Assembly: GCF_018613065.1 (NCBI RefSeq)
Contig: NZ_JAGGQW010000054.1
Coordinates: 1-64,000 of the forward strand
Reading direction: 5' to 3'
DNA: 64,000 nucleotides
Origin: Bacillus sp. ISL-7
GTDB lineage: Bacteria > Bacillota > Bacilli > Bacillales_B > DSM-18226
Part shown: positions 51,279-59,706 of the stretch, piece by piece
Numbering within the stretch: the stretch's first letter is position 1
Layout: each line of letters starts with the position of its first letter
Translations under genes and position numbers: made by a program
The notes under the pieces: generated by a model
What the model saw: only the letters and a program-made list of their open reading frames with translations
What the model was told of the DNA's origin: nothing
The model's database searches: none

Positions 51279-52547
51279 ATGGAAATTACGAAACATCTTT
51301 TCTTAAACCTCTCAATATATATCGTTTTATTGTTTTTTTGTTTAATTTTTTTCGATTATAAAAAATTCACCCTATCCAAACCCTCACTTACAATTTTTTT
51401 TATTGCCATGTTATGGTTATGTATTCAATTTTCATACAATCCGATTTCATATGTTCGATATGATTTAAGGATTATTCCTTTGGTTTTGGGGGCCCTTTAT
51501 TTGGGAATTGGCCCGATTCTTATAGGAGTAATTATTATTATTCGGGGTTTCTATGGTTTTGATTTAGGCTTTTTTCAAACCATTATGCTTTATGCACCTC
51601 TCTCGATAATATTCTGGAGATTATATCCTTGGTTTTTAAAGCAAATTCCAGTACGCCGTATTTTCATTACAGTATGTTTGGGAATAATCCTCGGCGTTAT
51701 TACAGTTATCGGGATGAGTTTCGCCAATACTCATTCCTATTGGCTGGATGCGTGGACTGCGTTCTTATTCATTCCCTCTCTCGGGATTGGGATCATTTCA
51801 TATGGGATTGAATTTGTCAGAAGAAATAATGAAATGCAGCAGCAGCTGATTAAAGCTGAAAAGTTAAAAGCAGTTGAACAAATGGGAGCTGCCATTTCCC
51901 ATGAGATTCGAAATCCACTAACTGCAGCTAGCGGGTTTGTTCAGCTCCTGCAAGATGATTATCTTTCAAGGCATAAACGGAAAGAATATTTATCGATTGT
52001 AAAAGAGGAATTAATTTCGGCTGAACGGGTTATACAAGATTATTTAACCTTTGCAAAACCATCGATTGAGTCATTTGAGGAAATAAATGTAAAAAGTGAA
52101 TTACGGCAAATAATTAATATTCTTCAGCCCTTAGCCCATCAAAATTCAGTCGAGATTAACACAGACTTTTCAGTGATTGGGTTTATAAAAGGGGATGGGC
52201 AAAAGTTCCGTCAATGCTTTGTGAATGTCCTCAAAAATGCGATTGAAGCAATGCCTAATGGAGGTTATTTAACTGTCACAACGGAGTATAGTAAAAACAA
52301 TGTAACCATTAGTGTGAAGGACACTGGTGTAGGAATGAACATAGAACAACTAGAGCGATTAGGAGAACCATTTTATTCTACAAAAGGAAAAAATGGAACA
52401 GGCTTAGGTATGATGGTGGTTTACAGCATAGCACGTGCAATGGATGGCACGGTTTGGGCTGAAAGTGAAGTGGGAATGGGAACCACTTTTCATTTTAAAT
52501 TTCCAACGATTTCGTCGATAATGAAAAAAGAAAATATTATCATTTAA
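51279..52547 (+). CDS. KinB-like membrane histidine kinase
   Basis: The kinase (about 422 residues) has about six N-terminal helices (1-180) of the 5TM-5TMR_LYT class, the phosphoacceptor block AAISHEIRNPLTAASGFVQLL, and ATPase motifs NVLKNAIEAMP (N box), VKDTGVGMNIEQLERLGEPFYSTK (G1 and F boxes, cut from context) and GKNGTGLGMMVV (G2). The H box closely resembles sporulation kinases such as KinB. GGATGGTGAG precedes the ATG at 51279. No response regulator is adjacent, as is usual for kinases that feed the Spo0F-Spo0A phosphorelay. Confidence 0.85.
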   Translation: MEITKHLFLNLSIYIVLLFFCLIFFDYKKFTLSKPSLTIFFIAMLWLCIQFSYNPISYVRYDLRIIPLVLGALYLGIGPILIGVIIIIRGFYGFDLGFFQTIMLYAPLSIIFWRLYPWFLKQIPVRRIFITVCLGIILGVITVIGMSFANTHSYWLDAWTAFLFIPSLGIGIISYGIEFVRRNNEMQQQLIKAEKLKAVEQMGAAISHEIRNPLTAASGFVQLLQDDYLSRHKRKEYLSIVKEELISAERVIQDYLTFAKPSIESFEEINVKSELRQIINILQPLAHQNSVEINTDFSVIGFIKGDGQKFRQCFVNVLKNAIEAMPNGGYLTVTTEYSKNNVTISVKDTGVGMNIEQLERLGEPFYSTKGKNGTGLGMMVVYSIARAMDGTVWAESEVGMGTTFHFKFPTISSIMKKENIII

Positions 52548-52549
52548 AA

Positions 52550-52586
52550 AACAAACCGACAGAAGATTAACTTTTGTCGGTTTGTT
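52550..52586. terminator. Bidirectional terminator after the KinB-like gene
   Basis: The arms AACAAACCGACA and TGTCGGTTTGTT flank 13 bases between converging genes. Confidence 0.85.
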
Positions 52587-52590
52587 CGCT

Positions 52591-53598
52591 TTATTTACCA
52601 ATAAACATTTGGGTCCAATGTTTGCCTGTCGCTTCAAATCCTACCCCAATATGAGTAAAATTTGAACTTAAGATATTTCTACGATGCCCTTCACTGTTCA
52701 TCCAAGCAGTTACTACTTCTTGTGGCGTTCGTTGTCCTTGTGCGATATTTTCACCTGCAGATTTATAAGTCACGCCAAAATCTCTCATCATGTCAAATGG
52801 TGATCCATAGGTAGGGCTTGTATGTGAAAAATAATTTTTTTGCTGCATATCCAACGATTTTTTCTGTGCAACACTGTTTAACTGTGTGTCCGCCTTTAGA
52901 GCAGGAAGTCCGTTTTTACTGCGTTGGGCATTTGTTAGGTCAATTACTTGTTGTACGTATTGACTAACTGTCCCAGTAGCCGGTGCATTATTTTGTGTAG
53001 TAGATGGCTGTTTTGGTGCAGGTTGGGCTTGTGGTGGAGCTGGCCGTTGTTGCTTCGGTGCTGGCTGTTGTTGGATAGGTGCTGGTGCTGGTTGTTGTTG
53101 AATTGGTGCCGGTTGTTGTTGGACTGGTGCTTGTCCATTCGGTCTTTGCTGCTGAATATAAGGTTGGATCTGTTGGAGTGCCAAATTACCTAGTCTAGGA
53201 TCGAGACGAATAAACTGGTACTTTGCATCTTGGATTAATACCGCCCTTGTATGAGGGTATTGATTACTGTTCAAATTTGTTTGATATGCAGAAATCATAT
53301 CATCATTGTTGTTGTAATTTTTCTTATTTTTTCGTTTATTGTTATAAAAATTTACATCAGAATCAGATTCGCTGTTATTATTGTTCGTATAATCCTCAGT
53401 TAAAGGACCATTGTGGTCGATCCCATCATCTCTCCCATTACGTACATCCATATAAGGGGTATTGTTTCTGTTATTCGTGTTCATTCCTATACGATTTGAC
53501 CCTTGATCATTTATCTCTTTATTATCATTGTTATTACAAGCAGCAAGGCCCATTGTTAAGACCGCTGTTAACAGTAACCCAACTGGTTTTTTTATCAA
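52591..53598 (-). CDS. CAP-domain lipoprotein (YkwD-like)
   Basis: The 335-residue protein has a lipoprotein signal (lipobox LAAC near 17-20), an Asn/Asp-rich segment (21-100), a segment of unknown fold (100-145), a Pro/Gln-rich linker with QQQPAP repeats (about 150-205), and a C-terminal CAP/SCP domain (GTVSQYVQQVIDLTNAQR, HTSPTYGSPFDMMRDFGV, GENIAQGQRTPQEVVTAWMNSEGHRRNIL, cut from context). Spore-forming bacilli carry several such extracellular proteins (YkwD and spore-coat relatives). The target is unknown. The anchor and the long flexible linker fit a cell-surface role. Confidence 0.85.
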   Translation of the reverse strand: MIKKPVGLLLTAVLTMGLAACNNNDNKEINDQGSNRIGMNTNNRNNTPYMDVRNGRDDGIDHNGPLTEDYTNNNNSESDSDVNFYNNKRKNKKNYNNNDDMISAYQTNLNSNQYPHTRAVLIQDAKYQFIRLDPRLGNLALQQIQPYIQQQRPNGQAPVQQQPAPIQQQPAPAPIQQQPAPKQQRPAPPQAQPAPKQPSTTQNNAPATGTVSQYVQQVIDLTNAQRSKNGLPALKADTQLNSVAQKKSLDMQQKNYFSHTSPTYGSPFDMMRDFGVTYKSAGENIAQGQRTPQEVVTAWMNSEGHRRNILSSNFTHIGVGFEATGKHWTQMFIGK

Positions 53599-53755
53599 TC
53601 GAAATACCTCCTTTTGAAATTCATGTTGCCTTTATAGTGTTAATGTTTTTCAAAGAAAGTATTGATGGAAAATAAACGTATTTAATAATCGGGTATAATA
53701 ACAATTTTCCACAAAAAAAAACCAACTATTGAAACTGTCGGCTTGTTTTTAAGGG

Positions 53756-54493
53756 TCAATTTTCCAGAATCGGAATTCGGCCTTTATATTTGTTAATAAG
53801 GTCTCGATTATGTTCTTCGGCACCATCTGCATTGCCACTTTTAAAGATTGGCGGTTCAAAATTATTTTCAATCATTATGCGGATGGCTTCAACCATTATT
53901 CCGTTAACAATTGCTGTCCCTACAACCGTTGAACCTGAACCAAAGTTTACACCAATTGACTCGTGCTCCATTAATGCATCACCCACTTTAATATGATTAT
54001 CAATGGAAAGGTCAGCCGTATGATACAAATATTTACCATTTTTATGTCTTGACTTCACGGTTTTTGTATAAACATACGATGTGACGCTAATGACAAATGC
54101 ACCTTTATTTTTAGCAATCTCGGCCACATCAATTGGCACAGGATTCCTGCCAGAGGTTGATGCGACAATAACAACATCTTGAGGTTGAATCTTAACATTT
54201 TTCATGAATTGTTCTGCAAAATCATTTTCTTTTTCTAATTGAGAGGAGCGAACCGCCCCTTTATGCAGCATTAAATCTTCTATTAGGATTGGATTAATTG
54301 GAACCAGTCCACCAGCTCGGTAAAATAGTTCTTCCCCAAGCATATGGGAATGTCCGCAACCAAAAACATGAACAATCCCATCCTTTTGGATGCACTTGGC
54401 CACTTTCTTTGCAGCTTTTTTTAGGTTTTCATTTTCATCTTTTTCGATTAAGCTTAATAATTCTTTAAGCTTAGAAAAATAAAGATTGAACAA
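53756..54493 (-). CDS. SIS-domain sugar isomerase-like protein (UPF0309 type)
   Basis: The 245-residue protein has one SIS domain (VHVFGCGHSHMLGEELFYRAGGL; VVIVASTSGRNPVPIDVAEIAK), which binds phosphosugars, and ends in GNADGAEEHNRDLINKYKGRIP. It matches UPF0309-type proteins that often accompany GlcNAc genes. The start is TTG with AAAGGAG upstream. It follows nagR by 21 bp at the end of the nagA-nagB-nagR operon. The reaction is not known; an aminosugar phosphate isomerase or a MurNAc 6-phosphate-like etherase is possible. Confidence 0.8.
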   Translation of the reverse strand: MFNLYFSKLKELLSLIEKDENENLKKAAKKVAKCIQKDGIVHVFGCGHSHMLGEELFYRAGGLVPINPILIEDLMLHKGAVRSSQLEKENDFAEQFMKNVKIQPQDVVIVASTSGRNPVPIDVAEIAKNKGAFVISVTSYVYTKTVKSRHKNGKYLYHTADLSIDNHIKVGDALMEHESIGVNFGSGSTVVGTAIVNGIMVEAIRIMIENNFEPPIFKSGNADGAEEHNRDLINKYKGRIPILEN

Positions 54494-54514
54494 GATAAAT
54501 AATCTCCTTTGTTT

Positions 54515-55237
54515 TCAGCGTTTCATCTGAATCATAAACTTGTAACGATCCGCACGATATACAGATTTAACAAATTCAACCGGGGTAGTATCTTTAAGAA
54601 AAGTATTTCTTTGGATTAACATAACTGGTGACCCTTTGCTAATCTTTAAATAATTTGCCTCACTTTGGCTGGCAACTGATGATTCAATAATCTGAGAAGC
54701 GCTATCAATTTTTAAGTCTAACTGTCCTTCAATATGTGCGTATAGGGATTTATTTACAATTTGTTCCGTAAGTCCTTTAACGAGATTTGCTGAAATATAA
54801 TTTGTTTCTAAGGCCATTGGGACACTATCTGCCATACGAATCCGTTTGATTTCATAAACGGGTCCATATTCTGAAATCAAAAGCTGACCTGCTATTTGTT
54901 TTGTCGCGGGTATAATTTCAAAGTGGATTAATTGGCTCCCTGGTTCCAATCCTCTTGCCTTCATATCTTCTGTGAAGCTTGTTAATCCCTGAAGGGGCTG
55001 TTCGATTTTTCTTTCTGCAACAAATGTTCCTTTTCCTTGCAAACGATATAAATAGCCCTCATTTACTAACTGTGTAAAGGCCTGTCTAACGGTCATCCGG
55101 CTAATTTGATATTTCTCCGCATATTCTCTCTCAGGAGGGAGAGAATCACCAGGTCGCAATTCGCCGTTTTCAATTAACTCTTTGATATATCCTTCAAGTT
55201 GATAATAAATTGGAATGGGAGAATTCTTATTAATCAT
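54515..55237 (-). CDS. nagR: GntR-family repressor of GlcNAc genes
   Basis: The 240-residue HutC-subfamily repressor has an N-terminal winged helix (YIKELIENGELRPGDSLPPEREYAEKYQISRMTVRQA, cut from context) and a chorismate-lyase-like UTRA domain that senses GlcNAc/glucosamine 6-phosphate. It matches B. subtilis NagR (YvoA). It is third in the operon after nagA and nagB. Two sites of the right form lie between nagA and nagP. Confidence 0.92.
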   Translation of the reverse strand: MINKNSPIPIYYQLEGYIKELIENGELRPGDSLPPEREYAEKYQISRMTVRQAFTQLVNEGYLYRLQGKGTFVAERKIEQPLQGLTSFTEDMKARGLEPGSQLIHFEIIPATKQIAGQLLISEYGPVYEIKRIRMADSVPMALETNYISANLVKGLTEQIVNKSLYAHIEGQLDLKIDSASQIIESSVASQSEANYLKISKGSPVMLIQRNTFLKDTTPVEFVKSVYRADRYKFMIQMKR

Positions 55238-55261
55238 TTTCCTCCAACTGCACCCTTTCCT

Positions 55262-56017
55262 TTACATTGGCACCTTTGCGCTATAGTGAATCTTTAGATC
55301 TGCTATTGCCGCTTTATCTGCAATAATTGTAACACAGGGATGATTTTTCAACACGGATGCAGGAAAACTTTCATTAATTTCGCCGTTCAAAAGTCTAAAC
55401 AGTGCTTCTTTTTTCTTTTCACCTGAAACGAGAAGAAGAATTTCTTTGCTTTTCATAATGGTTGCAATCCCCATCGTAATCGCATTTGTAGGAACCTCAT
55501 CAATTCGGTTAAAAAATCTTGCATTTGCTTGAATGGTTGAAGGTGCTAACTTTACAATATGCGTTTTGGAACCAAAGGAAGTTCCTGGTTCATTGAATCC
55601 AATATGCCCATTACTGCCAATTCCGAGAATTTGTAAATCAACGCCGCCATGCTTTGCAATTAAATCTTCATAACGATTGCATTCTTCTTGAAAATCAGCA
55701 GCAATACCGCTTGGAATATTTGTTTTAGCTTTATTCATATCAATATAATTAAAAAGTTGGTTATTCATAAAATACCGGTAGCTGTTCTTATTATCACCTG
55801 ATAGTCCCGTGTACTCATCCAAATTAAATGTGGTTACTTTCTGATAAGACGTCCCATTCATTTTGTGATCCTCGATTAGACTTTTATAGGTTCCGATTGG
55901 TGTCCCACCTGTTGCTAATCCAAGTTTAATACTTGGATTCTGAACTACCTTTTCAATGATAAATTCAGCCGCTCTGTTACTCATTTGTTGATAATCTTTT
56001 ACTTCGATAATTCTCAT
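55262..56017 (-). CDS. nagB: Glucosamine-6-phosphate deaminase
   Basis: The 251-residue enzyme turns glucosamine 6-phosphate into fructose 6-phosphate and ammonia. Motifs: GLATGGTPIGTYKSL near 34-48, FNLDEYTGLSGDNKNSY with the catalytic Asp, ILGIGSNGHIGFNEPGTSF with the ring-opening His, and TMGIATIMKSKEILLLVSG. The short Bacillus-type form lacks the allosteric C-terminal extension of E. coli NagB. It overlaps the nagA stop by four bases (ATGA), and GGGAGG precedes it. Confidence 0.95.
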   Translation of the reverse strand: MRIIEVKDYQQMSNRAAEFIIEKVVQNPSIKLGLATGGTPIGTYKSLIEDHKMNGTSYQKVTTFNLDEYTGLSGDNKNSYRYFMNNQLFNYIDMNKAKTNIPSGIAADFQEECNRYEDLIAKHGGVDLQILGIGSNGHIGFNEPGTSFGSKTHIVKLAPSTIQANARFFNRIDEVPTNAITMGIATIMKSKEILLLVSGEKKKEALFRLLNGEINESFPASVLKNHPCVTIIADKAAIADLKIHYSAKVPM

Positions 56018-57213
56018 TTTGAGTTTTCCTCCCTATTAAATGCAATTGCCCCATGGCAAAGTGTCATATAAACTTCCAGTTGCTCATCTAGAATGACAAT
56101 GTCTGCATCTTTTCCAACAGCAATACTGCCTTTCCGATCATACATATTCAACTGCTTTGCTGGATTTACTGAAGCCATTTCAATGGCGTCTTCAAGTGGA
56201 CAGCTAGTGTAAGCAATAATATTTTTTACTGCATGCCCCAATTTTAAAATACTTCCTGCCAGGGTTCCGTCCTCAAGGACTGCTTTTCCATTTCTTACCG
56301 TTACCTCTTGACCACCAAGATCATATTTACCATTTTTCAAACATTTCGCCCGCATGGAATCGGTTATTAAGATTAACCCTTCACTTTGCTTTTGTTTGAA
56401 AGCAAGTTTTACCATTTCCGGACGAACATGCACCCCATCCACGATAATTTCAGCTTTTAATTCATCTCGTAAAAAAGCTGCACCCACGACACCAGGTTCA
56501 CGATGATGCAGTCCCCTCATTTGATTAAAAAGATGGGTTACGTGGTTTGCACCAGCATCAATGGCTTGATCAACCTCATCAAAGGTTGCATCGGTGTGAC
56601 CAATTGATGCAATGATCCCATTTGACTTTAAATATCGAATCATTTCTAATCCACCTGGACGCTCTGGCGCAAGTGTAACAAGTTTAATATTTCCGTTTGT
56701 AAGATTTTGCCACTTTTGAAACAAAGCAAGGTCTGGATCAATAATATGCTGTATCGGCTGTGCCCCTGCTCTTTTTGCGTTTACAAACGGCCCTTCAAGA
56801 TGGAGGCCAAGTATTTCGGCCTTTCCATTTGGTTTCTGCTTTTCAATGTATTGCGCTGCATTTATTAAAGCATTTTCAATTTGTTTACCTTCTTGGGTCA
56901 TTGTTGTGGCTAAAAAACTCGTAGTTCCTTCTTTCGGTAAAGCTGTAACCATTGTGTCTAGTGCTTCCTTAGTGGCGTCCATCGTATCAGCACCATTGAC
57001 CCCATGAATATGAACATCGATTAAACCGGGAATTGCTTTATAGTGCCCAGGAAGTTCAATAACTTCAAATTCATTCTCATTTTCAAGTTCTTCCATTGAT
57101 CCGATTTCCACTATTTTTCCGTTATTAATTTTAATAAATCCATTTTCAATTAATATATCTTCTGCATAAACTTGGATTCGCTTAAGCAAAATATGATTAA
57201 TTTTTTGAATCAT
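56014..57213 (-). CDS. nagA: N-acetylglucosamine-6-phosphate deacetylase
   Basis: The 399-residue metalloenzyme removes acetyl from GlcNAc 6-phosphate. Blocks: PGLIDVHIHGVNGADTMDAT (metal His pair), LGLHLEGPFVNAKRAGAQP (metal Glu), SIGHTDATFDE, VTHLFNQMRGLHHREPG and ILITDSMRAKCLKNGKYDLGG with the catalytic Asp. The first gene of the minus-strand nag operon, divergent from nagP. AAAGGAAG precedes the ATG. Confidence 0.95.
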   Translation of the reverse strand: MIQKINHILLKRIQVYAEDILIENGFIKINNGKIVEIGSMEELENENEFEVIELPGHYKAIPGLIDVHIHGVNGADTMDATKEALDTMVTALPKEGTTSFLATTMTQEGKQIENALINAAQYIEKQKPNGKAEILGLHLEGPFVNAKRAGAQPIQHIIDPDLALFQKWQNLTNGNIKLVTLAPERPGGLEMIRYLKSNGIIASIGHTDATFDEVDQAIDAGANHVTHLFNQMRGLHHREPGVVGAAFLRDELKAEIIVDGVHVRPEMVKLAFKQKQSEGLILITDSMRAKCLKNGKYDLGGQEVTVRNGKAVLEDGTLAGSILKLGHAVKNIIAYTSCPLEDAIEMASVNPAKQLNMYDRKGSIAVGKDADIVILDEQLEVYMTLCHGAIAFNREENSK

Positions 57214-57269
57214 TGAAATTACTTCCTTTCGGGTATTTCTATACTATATATTAGCATCACCCTTTTCTA

Positions 57270-57384
57270 GTTGTCTATACCAATTTAATTGAATCGAATT
57301 ACTCAAATTTTCCACCTTTCGGTCATCAATTATCGTAAAGGAATTTAAATATCTATTATTGGATTAAAAATTGGTATAGACATC
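57270..57384. promoter_or_regulatory. Two NagR operators between nagA and nagP
   Basis: ATTGGTATAGACAAC lies on the minus strand at 57284-57270 and ATTGGTATAGACATC on the plus strand at 57370-57384. Both follow the ATTGGTATAGA-type element known for NagR (YvoA), one for each divergent unit. Confidence 0.8.
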
Positions 57385-57414
57385 TATAAATATTTAGTGA
57401 TATATTTACTGATG

Positions 57415-57428
57415 GAAAAGCGCTTTCA
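57415..57428 (+). promoter_or_regulatory. Candidate cre before nagP
   Basis: GAAAAGCGCTTTCA matches 12 of 14 cre positions and lies between the operator and the ribosome site. Confidence 0.5.
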
Positions 57429-57460
57429 CTAGAATGACTTTTAAAAAGGAGAGGACTATT

Positions 57461-59350
57461 ATGTTAGGATTTTTACAACGGATTGGTAAAGCATTAATGC
57501 TTCCGATAGCAGTATTGCCTGCTGCAGGGCTATTGCTTCGGTTTGGACAACCCGATTTATTAGATATTCCATTTATAGCAAATGCAGGAAACGCAATTTT
57601 TGCAAACTTAGCATTAATCTTTGCGATAGGAGTAGCCATTGGTTTTTCAAAGGATAACAACGGTGCCGCTGCATTATCCGGTGCAATAGGTTACTTGGTT
57701 TTAACTGAAGGAACAAAAGCAATTGATAAAGATATTAATATGGGAGTTCTTGGAGGAATATTAGCCGGGATTATTGCGGGATTATTATACAATCGCTTCC
57801 ATGATATAAAGTTGCCTGAGTGGTTAGGCTTCTTTAGTGGCCGAAGGTTTATTCCAATTATTACTTCCATTGCAATGGTTCTTTTAGCTGGAATTGCCGG
57901 ATTTGCTTGGCCGCCGATTCAGGATGGCATTAATGGGCTCGGCAACTGGATTATAGGCTTAGGAGCAATAGGGTCAGGTATTTTCGGTTTTTTAAACCGT
58001 CTGCTCATTCCTTTAGGCTTGCACCATGTATTAAACAGTTTATTCTGGTTCCAATTTGGAGAGTATGCTGGTAAAACCGGAGATATTGCTCGTTTCTTTG
58101 CTGGAGATCCATCTGCGGGCGGTTATATGACTGGATTCTTCCCAGTTATGATGTTTGGACTTCCTGGTGCAGCGTTTGCTATTGTGGCTGCCGCAAAACC
58201 GGAGAAAAGAAAAGCTACATTAGGAATGTTTATTGGTCTAGCATTGACTTCATTCCTCACAGGGATTACAGAACCAGTTGAGTTTTCATTTATGTTTATT
58301 GCTCCATTATTATATGGTGTTCATGCTGTTTTAACAGGATTATCCTTTGTGATCACATCGATGCTTGGTATTCGTGATGGTTTCACTTTTTCTGCAGGTG
58401 CTATTGATTATGCATTAAACTTTAACATCGCTGAAAAGCCATTATTGTTATTAGTAGTAGGTCTTGTCTACGCCGTTATTTATTTCGTTATTTTCTACGG
58501 ATTAATTAAAGCATTTAATCTTAAAACACCTGGCCGTGAGGATGATGACGAAAACTTCGATAATGCGACTCCCGCTGCCACTGTTGGTAACAATAAATAT
58601 GAAACGATGGCTTATCATTTTATTAATGATATTGGTGGAAGAGAAAACATTACAACAATTGATAATTGCACAACACGCCTTCGCTTAAATATTAAGGATA
58701 TGGAGAAGGTAAGCGAATCTGCCCTCAAAGCGCATGGTGCTAAAGGAATTATGAAGTTAAATAAAACCAATCTGCAAATCGTGGTTGGTACAGAAGTAGA
58801 ATTTGTTGCTGATGCTATGAAGAAAATTGATATGGACAATGTAAATCTTGATATAATTCCCAACGAAGACACATCAGTGAAAGAGAATCGGAAACTACCT
58901 CTTTCGGAAAAAGAATTTATTATGCCTATTGAAGGAGAAATTATTCCACTTCATGAGGTTCCAGACCAGGTCTTTTCACAAAAAATGATGGGTGATGGTT
59001 TTGCAATCGTTCCATCTAAAGGTTCAGTAGTTTCACCTGTTGACGGTGAAATCATTAATATATTTCCAACAAAACATGCCCTTGGACTCAAATCAAAACA
59101 AGGATATGAAATTCTCATCCATGTTGGGATGGATACTGTGAATTTAAAAGGAGAAGGTTTTACAGTTCTTGTAAAAGAAGGCGAGCAGATTACAAAAGGG
59201 CAAGAAATTCTAAAATTTGATTTAGATTTTATCAAGAAGTACGCTCCATCTACTGTTACTCCTATTATCTTTACGAACCTAACAAAATTAAATGTAAAGA
59301 AACAAGGACACACGCCTCAAGGTCAAAGTGGAATTCTATCGATTGAATAA
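57461..59350 (+). CDS. nagP: GlcNAc-specific PTS permease, EIICBA fusion
   Basis: The protein (about 629 residues) imports and phosphorylates N-acetylglucosamine. Order: EIIC membrane domain (1-370, MLGFLQRIGKALMLPIAVLPAAGLLLRFG, cut from context, and GITEPVEFSFMFIAP), EIIB near 390-465 with the phospho-Cys in TTIDNCTTRLRL, and EIIA (about 485-629) with IHVGMDTVNLKGEGF. The presence of EIIA makes it self-contained, unlike B. subtilis NagP. The frame opens at 57434, but AAGGAGAGG precedes the ATG at 57461. NagR sites and a cre lie upstream. Confidence 0.93.
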   Translation: MLGFLQRIGKALMLPIAVLPAAGLLLRFGQPDLLDIPFIANAGNAIFANLALIFAIGVAIGFSKDNNGAAALSGAIGYLVLTEGTKAIDKDINMGVLGGILAGIIAGLLYNRFHDIKLPEWLGFFSGRRFIPIITSIAMVLLAGIAGFAWPPIQDGINGLGNWIIGLGAIGSGIFGFLNRLLIPLGLHHVLNSLFWFQFGEYAGKTGDIARFFAGDPSAGGYMTGFFPVMMFGLPGAAFAIVAAAKPEKRKATLGMFIGLALTSFLTGITEPVEFSFMFIAPLLYGVHAVLTGLSFVITSMLGIRDGFTFSAGAIDYALNFNIAEKPLLLLVVGLVYAVIYFVIFYGLIKAFNLKTPGREDDDENFDNATPAATVGNNKYETMAYHFINDIGGRENITTIDNCTTRLRLNIKDMEKVSESALKAHGAKGIMKLNKTNLQIVVGTEVEFVADAMKKIDMDNVNLDIIPNEDTSVKENRKLPLSEKEFIMPIEGEIIPLHEVPDQVFSQKMMGDGFAIVPSKGSVVSPVDGEIINIFPTKHALGLKSKQGYEILIHVGMDTVNLKGEGFTVLVKEGEQITKGQEILKFDLDFIKKYAPSTVTPIIFTNLTKLNVKKQGHTPQGQSGILSIE

Positions 59351-59355
59351 AAAAG

Positions 59356-59382
59356 AACGACAGGTGTCAGGCACCTGTCGTT
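59356..59382. terminator. Terminator after nagP with an embedded repeat word
   Basis: The arms AACGACAGGTG and CACCTGTCGTT enclose TCAGG, followed by TTTCTTTT. The stem contains GGTGTCAGGCACC. Confidence 0.85.
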
Positions 59383-59390
59383 TCTTTTAT

Positions 59391-59445
59391 GCGAATAGTT
59401 TCGCTTCTTCGGCTTGGAAAAAGCTCTTCATCGCATGAAATACAT
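59391..59445 (-). pseudogene. Fragment duplicating the 3' end of yhbH
   Basis: Fifty-three of 55 bases are identical to 63553-63607, the end of the yhbH coding sequence near the window edge. Each copy lies directly after a terminator with the GTGCCTGACAC-type stem. Homology stops abruptly at both ends, so this is a detached piece, not a gene. Confidence 0.85.
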
Positions 59446-59470
59446 GAAGTCCATGTTTATACGATTGAAT

Positions 59471-59640
59471 TTATTTAATCAATCTTTTAAATGGCAGTAT
59501 GTTTACTTTTCTTAAAGAAATTTTATTATCTGGTGCAAGCACATCGCCATCCGCATCATATAGATGAAAAATGACATCTTTTGATACATTCACAAAAAAC
59601 AGGTTATAGTATATTGATTTGCCTCAGGAAATGGTAAAAT
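59471..59640 (-). pseudogene. Remnant of an unidentified gene's C-terminal end
   Basis: The minus strand keeps a protein-like frame to a TAA at 59471-59473: FFVNVSKDVIFHLYDADGDV then LAPDNKISLRKVNILPFK. Further upstream, the sense frame seems to jump (LPFPEANQYTIT is in another frame). No start codon is left. The HLYDADG pattern faintly recalls DUF3885-type endings, but I would not assign it. Confidence 0.5.
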
Positions 59641-59658
59641 AAATTATCTTGATAAGTA

Positions 59659-59684
59659 AAGGCACCTGTTTAGTTAGGTGCCTT
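59659..59684 (+). other. Hairpin in the glnK leader
   Basis: The perfect arms AAGGCACCT and AGGTGCCTT enclose eight bases, ending 22 bp before the glnK start codon. It could be a weak terminator or affect translation of glnK. Confidence 0.5.
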
Positions 59685-59706
59685 CATTACTTCAAAGGAG
59701 ACATAA

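Noticed and set aside
52948..53193. Plus-strand ORF rich in Trp, Leu and Cys
   Set aside because: It is the antisense of the Pro/Gln-rich linker of the CAP-domain lipoprotein.
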